DNA of 42,329 nt, taken from a virus. Position 1 is the first letter of the stretch. The number at the start of each line of letters is the position of its first letter. Below the pieces are notes generated by a model that was given only the letters and a program-made list of their open reading frames with translations, had not been told where the DNA came from and did no database searches. Shown here piece by piece: positions 1 through 5,392 of the stretch. The stretch lies in the IMG/VR virus record IMGVR_UViG_3300031857_000425, positions 1 through 42,329 of that record. One strand, given 5' to 3'. The position numbers and the translations under genes are program-made.

Positions 1-2
1 TT

Positions 3-449
3 GGTTATTGGCGTAAGGCTAATGCCGTTCATGGTTGGTTTGTCCGTGAGTGTGCTAATGGCGTAGATGAGTGCCAAGAAATACCAGTTAGCAAGATCAA
101 GTTGATGGAATTACAGGCTCTATGCCTCTCGGCTCTAGTAAAGCGAAGCCAAGACCCAGCTCCGTTGGAAGAAACCGAGAGCCCTAAATCCTCAAGGTCA
201 GTTCCAGTTGATGGAGAAAACATTGGCGAGTGGCTGGCAAATCAAATGAAGATGGAAACAACGCTGGCAGTAATGGAGAAACAGTTTGAGGACACCTCAG
301 ACCCACTACGACCAGTTGCTGGTTTCTTCTTCGGCGGCACAGAGAAAGACCAGTATTACTATGCCGACCTGCTCCAGACCGCAGAGATTATTGCGGAAGC
401 ATTAGAGAACTATCCAGATGGTGAGTTCATCTACCAAGCCAGTTGGTAA
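3..449 (+). CDS. Conserved phage protein of unknown function, 5' end outside window
   Basis: The frame is open from the left edge, so the gene is cut at its 5' end. An internal ATG at 102 is not the likely start, because the residues before it (GYWRKANAVHGWFV, then a Cys-containing stretch) look like a conserved N-terminus. The C-terminal half carries GFFFGGTE followed by a tyrosine-rich DQYYYADL. As I recall, this pairing of an aromatic 'YWRKAN..H.WFV' start with 'GFFFG....YYY.DL' occurs in small proteins of many unrelated phages without an assigned function. No catalytic motif or membrane segment is visible. It is followed 13 bases later by a hairpin terminator. The frame is certain; the function is unknown. 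Confidence 0.75.
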   Translation, partial: GYWRKANAVHGWFVRECANGVDECQEIPVSKIKLMELQALCLSALVKRSQDPAPLEETESPKSSRSVPVDGENIGEWLANQMKMETTLAVMEKQFEDTSDPLRPVAGFFFGGTEKDQYYYADLLQTAEIIAEALENYPDGEFIYQASW

Positions 450-462
450 TCCGTCCAGCGAG

Positions 463-489
463 CGCCCCTGCCGAAAGGTGGGGGCGTTT
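463..489 (+). terminator. Hairpin terminator after the first gene
   Basis: Arms CGCCCCTGCC and GGTGGGGGCG pair over 10 positions (two G-U) around a GAAA tetraloop. They are followed by only TTT before C, so the U-tract is short and termination may be partial. Confidence 0.6.
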
Positions 490-511
490 CGCATGTCCGG
501 CGCTCGCATTG

Positions 512-600
512 TTTGTGTTGGCCCACCCGCCCCATTCTCTTTCAGAGGGAACAGTAAGTAAAGAGAGATGCCGGTGAGCTGGGAAGTGCGACACGCCGAG
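512..600 (+). promoter_or_regulatory. Repeated leader element, copy 1
   Basis: The element begins with TTTGTGTTG (512-520), continues with a CCCACCC-N-CCCC tract (522-533), then a hairpin at 535-551 (TTCTCTT, loop TCA, GAGGGAA, one G-U in the stem and one next to the loop). AAGAGAGA (561-568) and CGACACGCCG (589-598) follow. The same order of parts recurs at 1269, 2347 and 3466. The hairpin sequences differ between copies but still pair. No convincing -35/-10 pair fits the conserved part. It lies between the terminator of the previous gene and the gene at 688. A short reading frame of 22 codons (568-636, starting MPVSWEVRHAEV) begins right after the purine tract and could be a leader peptide. 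Confidence 0.7.
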
Positions 601-671
601 GTTAAGCAAATGCAGGGAAATGTCGGTGAGCCGTAATACAGTTCTCTCACTAGGCAACACCGCCTAGTTAT

Positions 672-683
672 CTGATAGGAGAA
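672..683 (+). promoter_or_regulatory. Start-associated sequence CTGATAGGAGAA, copy 1
   Basis: CTGATAGGAGAA ends 4 bases before the ATG at 688 and supplies the Shine-Dalgarno AGGAGA. The identical 12 bases precede the ATG at 1424, so conservation extends beyond the ribosome binding site itself. Confidence 0.55.
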
Positions 684-687
684 ATAA

Positions 688-1167
688 ATGACAGTTAAGG
701 AAAACCTTACTGTTGGAAGGGGTGTCGAGGCTATTAACGCTCTCGTCAATTCTTTCCAAGACGCCCAAGAGTTCTCACCTGAACTCGTCGCTGATATGGC
801 AGAAGTAGTGTCTGCCGACATCCAAGTCCGAGATTACTTACTCGGTCTGCCCCTAGAACTATCTGTAAAAGATAGTATCCGCTTCGCAGAAGCCATTATT
901 CCCCTAGTGGAAGAGAAGCACCGCGCCCCTTGGTACGCAGTTCTATCTGCTTACCATTACGAGAACGGCGATACTGAACTCGCTTATCTCGCACTTACCG
1001 AGTGCCAAAAGTTGGCACCCGAGTATTCACTAGCAAAATTGCTAAATCGTGTCTATGGTGCAGGTTGGCCAGCCCCAGCTTTCGCCAGTATGCGAAATGA
1101 ACTACATCCAAAGGTCAAGGCTATGTTGGATGAAACCCACGAGAATGTTATCTCTCCTATCGAGTAG
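688..1167 (+). CDS. DUF4192-like protein (C-terminal part of the family)
   Basis: This 159-residue protein starts at an ATG 4 bases after an AGGAGA site. Residues about 90-140 read 'APWYAVLSAYHYENGDTELAYLALTECQ..APEYSLAKLL.....AG.PAP'. That pattern (a helical hairpin with an (R/N)GD-x-x-LA step, then 'P-x-Y-x-LA-x-LL' and a Pro-containing tail) is the signature I know from the C-terminal part of actinobacterial DUF4192 proteins. The host family is longer, so the phage version appears shortened. Function is unknown in the family. The gene stands alone between a repeated leader and a strong terminator, so it is probably transcribed by itself. It is a useful indicator of an actinobacterial host. 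Confidence 0.65.
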   Translation: MTVKENLTVGRGVEAINALVNSFQDAQEFSPELVADMAEVVSADIQVRDYLLGLPLELSVKDSIRFAEAIIPLVEEKHRAPWYAVLSAYHYENGDTELAYLALTECQKLAPEYSLAKLLNRVYGAGWPAPAFASMRNELHPKVKAMLDETHENVISPIE

Positions 1168-1183
1168 GTAAACGGAAGGGAAG

Positions 1184-1219
1184 GCTCCCCAGCTACGGCT
1201 GGGGGGCTTTTTCTTTTTC
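1184..1219 (+). terminator. Strong intrinsic terminator
   Basis: GCTCCCCAGC (1184-1193) pairs with GCTGGGGGGC (1198-1207), with one G-U. A T-rich tail TTTTTCTTTTTC follows directly. Confidence 0.85.
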
Positions 1220-1231
1220 ATGATCCACAGC

Positions 1232-1264
1232 TGGCGCCACAGCAAAGAGCTGTGCGAAGCGCCA
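1232..1264 (+). other. Long bulged hairpin ahead of leader copy 2
   Basis: TGGCGC-CACAGC (1232-1243) pairs with GCTGTG (1249-1254) and GCGCCA (1259-1264), with a 5-base loop and a 4-base bulge CGAA. It ends 4 bases before TTTGTGTTG of copy 2. Leader copy 4 also has a hairpin ending just before TTTGTGTTG (3437-3463). Confidence 0.6.
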
Positions 1265-1268
1265 AATG

Positions 1269-1344
1269 TTTGTGTTGAATGCCCACCCACCCATTCAACC
1301 CTAAAGGGTTATATATATAAGAGAGACACGCCGCGACACGCCGA
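1269..1344 (+). promoter_or_regulatory. Repeated leader element, copy 2
   Basis: TTTGTGTTG (1269-1277), GCCCACCCACCC (1281-1292), hairpin AACCC-TAAA-GGGTT (1297-1310), an AT stretch ending in AAGAGAGA, then GACACGCCG at 1325-1333 and CGACACGCCG at 1334-1343. In this copy only, TTGAATG and CATTCAA flanking the C-rich tract could also pair. The AT-rich ATATATATAA after the hairpin is the most -10-like stretch among the four copies. Confidence 0.7.
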
Positions 1345-1408
1345 CCGGCCAAGGTCCCACACTTTCGTCCGGAATTCGATACTTTGGGTCCGTGGAAATT
1401 CCACATCC

Positions 1409-1420
1409 CTGATAGGAGAA
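1409..1420 (+). promoter_or_regulatory. Start-associated sequence CTGATAGGAGAA, copy 2
   Basis: Identical to 672-683. It lies 3 bases before the ATG at 1424 and marks that ATG as the true start, rather than the longer in-frame extension back to 1220, which runs through the leader element. Confidence 0.55.
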
Positions 1421-1423
1421 GTT

Positions 1424-1960
1424 ATGTACAAAGTTAAGTACTACGTCACAGACGTAGAAGGTAATGAAGTAGAGAGCGCCACGACTTATACAAATGAAGA
1501 TTTTGGAAGTTATGTCGATGCTGCTAATTGGTTGAGAGAAGAGAGTGAATGGTTCGTTGAAGCATGCACTATCGATACCAAGAATAACCCTGAGTGCGTT
1601 GAGGTTGCGGATGATCTAAAAGTTGTTCGTATTGCTCCTCGCTTAATCAATGAGCCAATCAGAGAGATTCCGCTGCTTGCTGGGATCGAAATTGAGAGCG
1701 CTACCCAAAAAGTATTGGAGGTTCAAAATGATTTCCACTTTAGATTCGAAGGCTCCAACTACCAATGGACACAGTTCATCGGCGAGCGTGGCGTTGTCGA
1801 GTACTGGAAGAAGGACGGTATACAGTTCGAAGGTGGTGACGACAATGTCGTCTACGACATCTTTGGGGAAGACATCTCTGAAGTATTCAATAACAACCTC
1901 GGTATCCACTGTAACCACGTTTACCGCCAGGAATGCCGTCGCTGTGGAAAGGCCGACTAA
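1424..1960 (+). CDS. Hypothetical protein with C-terminal Cys/His cluster
   Basis: The product is 178 residues. The start was set by the AGGAGA site 3 bases upstream of ATG 1424. The N-terminus (MYKVKYYVTDVEGNEVE) looks like a beta hairpin, and residues 50-150 are mixed and acidic. The last 15 residues hold a C-x-H-x(5)-C-x2-C cluster (CNHVY..ECRRCGKAD), which looks like a small zinc-binding end. No family is recognised. It is first in a run of three overlapping small genes: its TAA shares one base with the ATG of the next gene. A DNA- or protein-binding role is possible from the zinc-like tail, but nothing more specific can be said. Confidence 0.75.
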   Translation: MYKVKYYVTDVEGNEVESATTYTNEDFGSYVDAANWLREESEWFVEACTIDTKNNPECVEVADDLKVVRIAPRLINEPIREIPLLAGIEIESATQKVLEVQNDFHFRFEGSNYQWTQFIGERGVVEYWKKDGIQFEGGDDNVVYDIFGEDISEVFNNNLGIHCNHVYRQECRRCGKAD

Positions 1961-2130
1961 TGCCAACGTTTATAGCCAATATTGTGACTCAGCAACTCTT
2001 CATCCAAGCCAGGGATGAGGAGGAGGCTGAGGCCTTATACGATGCCTATTTCAATGAAGAGGACACTGAGGACAAAGTCGAATTCTGCGATTCCAATGTG
2101 TTCCACTATATGGAAGTGAGTTCAATGTGA
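1960..2130 (+). CDS. Small acidic hypothetical protein
   Basis: The product is 56 residues and starts at the ATG that overlaps the previous stop (TAATG). A longer version from 1933 is possible but would overlap the upstream Cys-rich tail in another frame, so 1960 is preferred on coupling grounds. The sequence is a beta-strand start (MPTFIANIVTQQLFIQA) followed by a very acidic helix (DEEEAEALYDAYFNEEDTED). It resembles other short phage proteins with an 'I.A.d.eeA...' pattern, but no family is recognised. Confidence 0.6.
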   Translation: MPTFIANIVTQQLFIQARDEEEAEALYDAYFNEEDTEDKVEFCDSNVFHYMEVSSM

Positions 2131-2264
2131 GCGCCCCAACTATCCAGGATGCCCTGGAGTGGATTGATACCCACATACATCCCGAAGGAGATCTGTGTGA
2201 ATGCCAATGGTGTGTGCTTTATTGGAATCTGATCCTGATCCAAAGAAGCTTGGAGACTAGCTAG
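2127..2264 (+). CDS. Small Cys-rich protein, GTG start
   Basis: This 45-residue frame opens with GTG overlapping the previous TGA (GTGA), the same coupling seen elsewhere in the window. It reads MSAPTIQDALEWIDTHIHP, then a C-x-C-x2-C cluster (CECQWC), a hydrophobic stretch and a stop. It ends 13 bases before a strong terminator, which supports a real last gene of the unit. The Cys spacing suggests metal binding. The function is unknown, and its shortness leaves some doubt. Confidence 0.5.
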   Translation: MSAPTIQDALEWIDTHIHPEGDLCECQWCVLYWNLILIQRSLETS

Positions 2265-2277
2265 TAGCTAATCTCAG

Positions 2278-2318
2278 CCGGTGCGGGGGCCTATCACCCC
2301 GCGCCGGTTTCTTTTTTT
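2278..2318 (+). terminator. Strong intrinsic terminator
   Basis: CCGGTGCGGGG (2278-2288) pairs with CCCCGCGCCGG (2297-2307) around the loop GCCTATCA. TTTCTTTTTTT follows. The eight-base loop is identical to that of the hairpin at 3393-3422. Confidence 0.88.
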
Positions 2319-2346
2319 AGGGAATGCCTGCTCCCAAAGCCAAATG

Positions 2347-2441
2347 TTTGTGTTGACCCACCCTCCCCTTATCCCTTCGGGATAGGGTAAACGGAGAGAG
2401 ATGTCAAGCCGACACGCCGTAAAGATTGTTGCGACACGCCG
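2347..2441 (+). promoter_or_regulatory. Repeated leader element, copy 3
   Basis: TTTGTGTTG (2347-2355), a CCCACCC-N-CCCC tract to 2368, and the longest hairpin of the set (2367-2387: CCTTATCCC, loop TTC, GGGATAGGG, nine pairs with one G-U). GGAGAGAG (2393-2400) follows, then GACACGCCG at 2411-2419 and 2433-2441. As in copy 1, an ATG (2401) directly follows the purine tract and opens a 28-codon frame (to 2487) beginning MSSRHAVKIV. The peptide shares R-H-A with the leader frame of copy 1 because both read through the CGACACGCC motif in the same frame. Confidence 0.7.
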
Positions 2442-2513
2442 AGCTAAATCCCAGCTGTGTGGGATCCAGCTAGTAGCTTTCTCCTAGCTCAGATAGGGCG
2501 AAGAGAGGAACAA

Positions 2514-2843
2514 ATGTCAACAAAAGAGAGATCCTGCGAAGAGAGAATCGCAGAAGAGATGAAAGAGAGAGAGCTGCAATTCAAAGAGATGATGGAGAAT
2601 CCCAACCATGATGACTACTTTGATGACCCAGCTTTAGCTATTGATCACCGTAAGCTAACCCGAGTTATCCTCAGTACTGGCGGCCCAGCTGATCGCATTG
2701 AAATCGAACATTCGTTCGGTGAAGTGGATGCTGTTTGGTATGTCTACCAAGATTGGTATGACGGCGCTCGCCGCGAAGTATTGTCTTCCAGCCCACTTTG
2801 GGCCTATGCTGTGAACCTAATCGAGATGGGAGTAATTGAATGA
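2514..2843 (+). CDS. Hypothetical protein
   Basis: The product is 109 residues. ATG 2514 follows GAGAGGA with good spacing and is preferred over the upstream in-frame start at 2457, which lies in the leader. The N-terminal 40 residues are highly charged and rich in E, K and R, probably a helix. The remainder (DHRKLTRVILSTGGPADRIEIEH...AVWYVYQDWYDGARREV) looks like a compact alpha/beta fold in which a basic 'aWYvYqDWyDga' segment stands out. No family is assigned. It is first of three genes linked by ATGA overlaps and probably co-transcribed to the hairpin at 3393. Confidence 0.75.
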   Translation: MSTKERSCEERIAEEMKERELQFKEMMENPNHDDYFDDPALAIDHRKLTRVILSTGGPADRIEIEHSFGEVDAVWYVYQDWYDGARREVLSSSPLWAYAVNLIEMGVIE

Positions 2844-3073
2844 ACCTTATGACAAGAGGGGCCCTGCGCGGCCGCACACTGCAAAACGGTGCCCTATGCC
2901 TGGAAAGCTGGCAAATTAACCTGGATGAACACGTAGTACTAGCGTTGCGTGATCATTCCTTTGATCCATATGTAGTTTGGACCTCTAGTGACGACGGTAA
3001 CTGCTCCCGCGGCGATTACTGTCAGACGATCCAGGAAGCAATTGCATGCGCTGAGCGGAGGGCTGGACTATGA
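2840..3073 (+). CDS. Hypothetical protein
   Basis: The product is 77 residues and starts by an ATGA overlap with the previous gene. The sequence has a basic start (MNLMTRGALRGR), a central beta-rich part with aromatic residues, a C-x(6)-C pair (NCSRGDYC) and a helical end. No signal peptide or membrane segment is evident. The pattern 'PYVVWTSSDDGNCSRGDYCQTIQEAIACAERRA' resembles small phage proteins in which a regular 'W......g.y...l.eA...a..R' motif occurs, but I cannot name a family. Confidence 0.7.
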   Translation: MNLMTRGALRGRTLQNGALCLESWQINLDEHVVLALRDHSFDPYVVWTSSDDGNCSRGDYCQTIQEAIACAERRAGL

Positions 3074-3378
3074 AAAGCGATGCCATCAGCTGGAGCGAGC
3101 TCGCAGAGCTTACTCATGAGACACAAGTTGCTAAATTTGGTTTTTGTAGCTGCGAAGACGGTCCGAAGAGCTATTCGGACTGTCCCCGCAAGAGATCCGA
3201 GATTGATGACCTGGTCGATACGTACGTAAACACGTTAAAAGACGGCCAGGACGGCCACGATGCGGAAGCTTTGGACCTGATCCATCAGATCTATAGCATG
3301 AATGGCACGGAAGCTACCGACGGCGAGTGCCTGGATCTAATGCTGGAGGTATTGACAGAGTGGAAGAGGTACTACTAG
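3070..3378 (+). CDS. Hypothetical protein with N-terminal Cys cluster
   Basis: The product is 102 residues with an ATGA overlap with the gene before. It carries C-x-C (FCSCEDG) near residue 26 and another Cys near 38 (DCPRKR), possibly a small metal site. A long acidic helical region follows (SEIDDLVDTYVNTLKDGQDGHD..). The rest is helical. No known family is recognised. It is the last gene of its unit, followed 14 bases later by a hairpin without a U-tract. Confidence 0.7.
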   Translation: MKSDAISWSELAELTHETQVAKFGFCSCEDGPKSYSDCPRKRSEIDDLVDTYVNTLKDGQDGHDAEALDLIHQIYSMNGTEATDGECLDLMLEVLTEWKRYY

Positions 3379-3392
3379 TCTGACATTCTCGC

Positions 3393-3422
3393 CCCGGCCA
3401 GCGGCCTATCACGCTGGCTGGG
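3393..3422 (+). terminator. Terminator-like hairpin without U-tract
   Basis: CCGGCCAGCG pairs with CGCTGGCTGG (one G-U) around the loop GCCTATCA, identical to the loop of the terminator at 2278. No T-tract follows, so it may be a decayed or Rho-assisted terminator. Confidence 0.5.
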
Positions 3423-3436
3423 TGCGAGCTCACAGC

Positions 3437-3463
3437 TTTTGCGGCCGATTCTCGGCTGCAAAA
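3437..3463 (+). other. 12-bp hairpin abutting leader copy 4
   Basis: TTTTGCGGCCGA pairs with TCGGCTGCAAAA (one G-U) around a TTC loop. The TTTGTGTTG of leader copy 4 begins three bases later. A-rich and T-rich ends make it terminator-like in both directions. Confidence 0.6.
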
Positions 3464-3465
3464 AG

Positions 3466-3530
3466 TTTGTGTTGGCCCACCCACCCCATTTATTCCTAGG
3501 GAATAAGGGAAAGAGAGAGAGGTGATGCGA
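3466..3530 (+). promoter_or_regulatory. Repeated leader element, copy 4
   Basis: TTTGTGTTG (3466-3474), a CCCACCC-N-CCCC tract (to 3487), hairpin TTATTCC-TAG-GGAATAA (3490-3506), then AAAGAGAGAGAGG (3510-3522). An ATG at 3525 opens an 8-codon frame. Only a degenerate version of the CGACACGCCG motif follows nearby (about 3549). The next gene starts more than 350 bases downstream, unlike copies 1-3. Confidence 0.65.
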
Positions 3531-3882
3531 ATCACAGCTGAAAATGCTTGACACAGCCGATCCGGCCGTGATAGCCGAAGAGCTACCGGCCAAGTAGCAA
3601 TTGTCGACAAAGCTACTTATCGATTCCGGCTACTGCCAAATGTCGACAAAGCGACACTGCGGATATGGCCAGATTTACAGCCCTATGGCAGAGAGAGCTA
3701 TCTGATAAGAGAGAGAGAGCTAAGAGAGCTCCGACACGCCGAGAGAGCTATATCTTCGAAATACTAGGAATATGGGTTGTCGGAGGGTATTGTCTGCCAG
3801 GTAAGTCATAGGTATCTATATGCCTATCCAGTAATCGATATACGATTACCGCGAAATTCACTTACAGATAGAAGATATACCG

Positions 3883-4059
3883 ATGATAAAGGAAGTTCAG
3901 CTACCTAAGCTAAACTCACGTAAGAAAGTATCTACCTGCATAATCGATACCGAGACTAATGAAGTACTTGTATATGCAGAATTAACTCCAGCATCTACCA
4001 AGCGTATGATTAAGGAATACGCTATCTATGGTATCTATGCAGAAGTGAAGGTGGCATAA
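3883..4059 (+). CDS. Small basic hypothetical protein
   Basis: The frame gives 58 residues beginning MIKEVQLPKLNSRKKVSTC and ending AEVKV, and its TAA directly abuts the ATG of the next gene at 4060. The sequence is basic at the N-terminus, has 'CIIDTETNEVLVYAELTPAS' (a likely beta hairpin) and a tyrosine-rich end. The upstream Shine-Dalgarno is weak (AGAAGATATACCG). The exact junction with the next gene and codon use like its neighbours support it as real. Function is unknown. Confidence 0.65.
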   Translation: MIKEVQLPKLNSRKKVSTCIIDTETNEVLVYAELTPASTKRMIKEYAIYGIYAEVKVA

Positions 4060-4647
4060 ATGGCTACCGCGGAATTGACCCTATATAAGGGCTACACAAT
4101 TGCAATTGACTATGACTCTGATCCACAGAATCCCCGCGAGTGGGATAACTTCGGCACTATGGTATGTATGCACGGCAGATATGCCCTAGGTGACTCATTC
4201 CGTATCGATAACCAAGACTTGCATTCATGGCAAGAAGTCTATGACCATATTGAAACTGAGTTAGGTGGCATGGTCATCCTTCCCCTATATCTCTACGATC
4301 ATTCAGGGCTATCTATCAAGGTAGGCTCATGGAATGGCATAGTCCAACATGCAGGTTGGGATAGTGGGCAGGTCGGGTTCATATTCTGCACCGACGGCGA
4401 TATGGTCCGTGAAGGTATTGCAACCCTTGACCAAGCCGAAGCCCTATTGCGTGGCGAAGTCAATACCTACGATAAGTATCTTCGTGGCGACTTCTATACC
4501 TACCGCATTACCAAGGCTGAGACATGCGAAGCTTGTAATCACACCACGGAAAATTTTCAGGACTCCGTAAGTGGATGGGAGACAGCCGACGATGCTATGA
4601 AAGAGGCTATGCAAGTAATCGACTATCTAAGTGGGGAGCGTATCTAA
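4060..4647 (+). CDS. Conserved phage protein of unknown function
   Basis: The product is 195 residues and starts exactly after the previous stop. The central segment 'MVILPLYLYDHSGLSIKVG.....HAGWDSGQVGFIFCTDGDMVRE' matches a pattern I recall from widespread hypothetical proteins of large phages ('LPly.YDHSG.t......cpWDSGqVGfIy.t'). The C-terminal part holds C-x2-C (TCEACNH) and a helical tail. No catalytic site is known in the family. It begins a run of seven closely linked small genes (gaps or overlaps of 0-4 bases) reaching to 5841. Family membership is fairly sure; function is not known. Confidence 0.75.
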   Translation: MATAELTLYKGYTIAIDYDSDPQNPREWDNFGTMVCMHGRYALGDSFRIDNQDLHSWQEVYDHIETELGGMVILPLYLYDHSGLSIKVGSWNGIVQHAGWDSGQVGFIFCTDGDMVREGIATLDQAEALLRGEVNTYDKYLRGDFYTYRITKAETCEACNHTTENFQDSVSGWETADDAMKEAMQVIDYLSGERI

Positions 4648-5003
4648 TGACTATCCAAGAGCGAGTATTAACTGGCGACTTATCTTTCGATCAGTATTAC
4701 GCCGAGTATGCCAAGTCCCTGATCCCTACGGATATTGAGGGAGCATCCCACTACCGCGTTAAGGCGCTTAAGTTGTTCGAGCATTCAAGAGGAGTGGCGT
4801 GGAAGGCTAGTATCTACTACAACAATAAGAAGATCGGCCAAGTCGATAACGATGGCAACGGCGGATGTAACTTTTATACCTTCAACACGCCTGAGATACG
4901 ACACGCCTATGAGAGCTTCGTGAGAAGTAATTACCCTGAGACAGTCTATGATCGTGACGATCACTTTATCGAATACCTAATGGAAAGAGACGGCGTTGCA
5001 TGA
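4647..5003 (+). CDS. Hypothetical protein
   Basis: The product is 118 residues. ATG 4647 overlaps the previous TAA by one base and is preferred over the in-frame start at 4575 inside the upstream gene. It begins MTIQERVLTGDLSFDQYYAEYAKSLIP. The middle 'WKASIYYNNKKIGQVDNDGNGGCNFY' looks like a beta-hairpin module ending in GNGG, and a helical region follows. A similar 'i.y..kkiG.v.ndG.GG...y' signature occurs in other phage hypothetical proteins. No function is known. Confidence 0.72.
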   Translation: MTIQERVLTGDLSFDQYYAEYAKSLIPTDIEGASHYRVKALKLFEHSRGVAWKASIYYNNKKIGQVDNDGNGGCNFYTFNTPEIRHAYESFVRSNYPETVYDRDDHFIEYLMERDGVA

Positions 5004-5212
5004 ACACTGAACACCACTTTATAGTTAAGTACGTATCCGGCATGGGCTGGATGTGGGATATTGCATCCGAAGAGATACGATTCCCGGAAGGCACAGTATG
5101 GACCGGCGACCGGTGGGTTATCTCTGATAGCTCACCGGAAGTCAACCAAGCCGACCGAGAGGTATGCGAACAATTAATGAGATCAATTGATGTAATGAAC
5201 GGAGACTTCTAA
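5000..5212 (+). CDS. Hypothetical protein
   Basis: The product is 70 residues with an ATGA overlap with the upstream gene. It is tryptophan-rich (GMGWMWDIASEE, VWTGDRWVIS) and compact, probably beta-rich with a C-terminal helix. No family is recognised. Its stop shares one base with the next start. Confidence 0.68.
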   Translation: MNTEHHFIVKYVSGMGWMWDIASEEIRFPEGTVWTGDRWVISDSSPEVNQADREVCEQLMRSIDVMNGDF

Positions 5213-5391
5213 TGAAAATAACCGCCAGCGCAACTATCACTTATGACACAGATGATGTATTATCTGAGCTAAGACGGGACTATCCGGAAGATAGTTTTGA
5301 TGAGAAGGACGCCAAAGAGATGATTCACAACTGGATACGTGATGACTTCGGAGGTCTACTGATCGAATACACAACAATAGAAGAGAGCTAA
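5212..5391 (+). CDS. Small acidic hypothetical protein
   Basis: The frame of 59 residues starts by a TAATG overlap with the preceding stop and ends one base before the next ATG. It begins MKITASATITYDTDDVLSELR, is acidic, and ends in a helical 'KEMIHNWIRDDFGGLLIEYT'. Tight linkage on both sides is the main support. No function is known. Confidence 0.65.
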   Translation: MKITASATITYDTDDVLSELRRDYPEDSFDEKDAKEMIHNWIRDDFGGLLIEYTTIEES

Positions 5392-5392
5392 T

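Larger units (their letters stand above)
3379..3882 (+). other. 504-base non-coding stretch rich in hairpins, palindromes and purine tracts
   Basis: No gene is supported here. In order it holds the hairpin at 3393-3422, a second hairpin at 3437-3463, leader element copy 4 (3466-3530), the palindrome TTGTCGACAA (3601-3610) set between GTAGC and GCTAC, a second TGTCGACA (3641-3648) followed by AAGCGAC, and GAGAGAG tracts at about 3694 and 3710. A TATCTGATAAGAG that resembles the start-associated sequence lies between those tracts, and GACACGCCG sits at 3733-3741. The density of symmetric elements suggests a control region or replication origin; the sequence alone does not decide which. Confidence 0.5.

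Noticed and set aside
402-821. Minus-strand frames opposite the left-arm leader (402-821 and 427-660)
   Set aside because: They read through a terminator and the leader repeats on the opposite strand, have no ribosome site, and show low-complexity composition.
512-1320. Leader elements as ordinary sigma-70 promoters
   Set aside because: TTGTGT or TTGACC/TTGAAT could serve as -35, but no -10 sits at 16-18 bases in the copies. The C-rich tract and hairpin occupy that space.
1220-1423. Extension of the gene at 1424 back to 1220
   Set aside because: It would translate the repeated leader, and the AGGAGA site directly before ATG 1424 marks the start.
512-3530. Left-arm repeats as a CRISPR array
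   Set aside because: Copies are about 760-1120 bases apart with genes between, and only short parts are identical. There are no regular spacers or cas operon.
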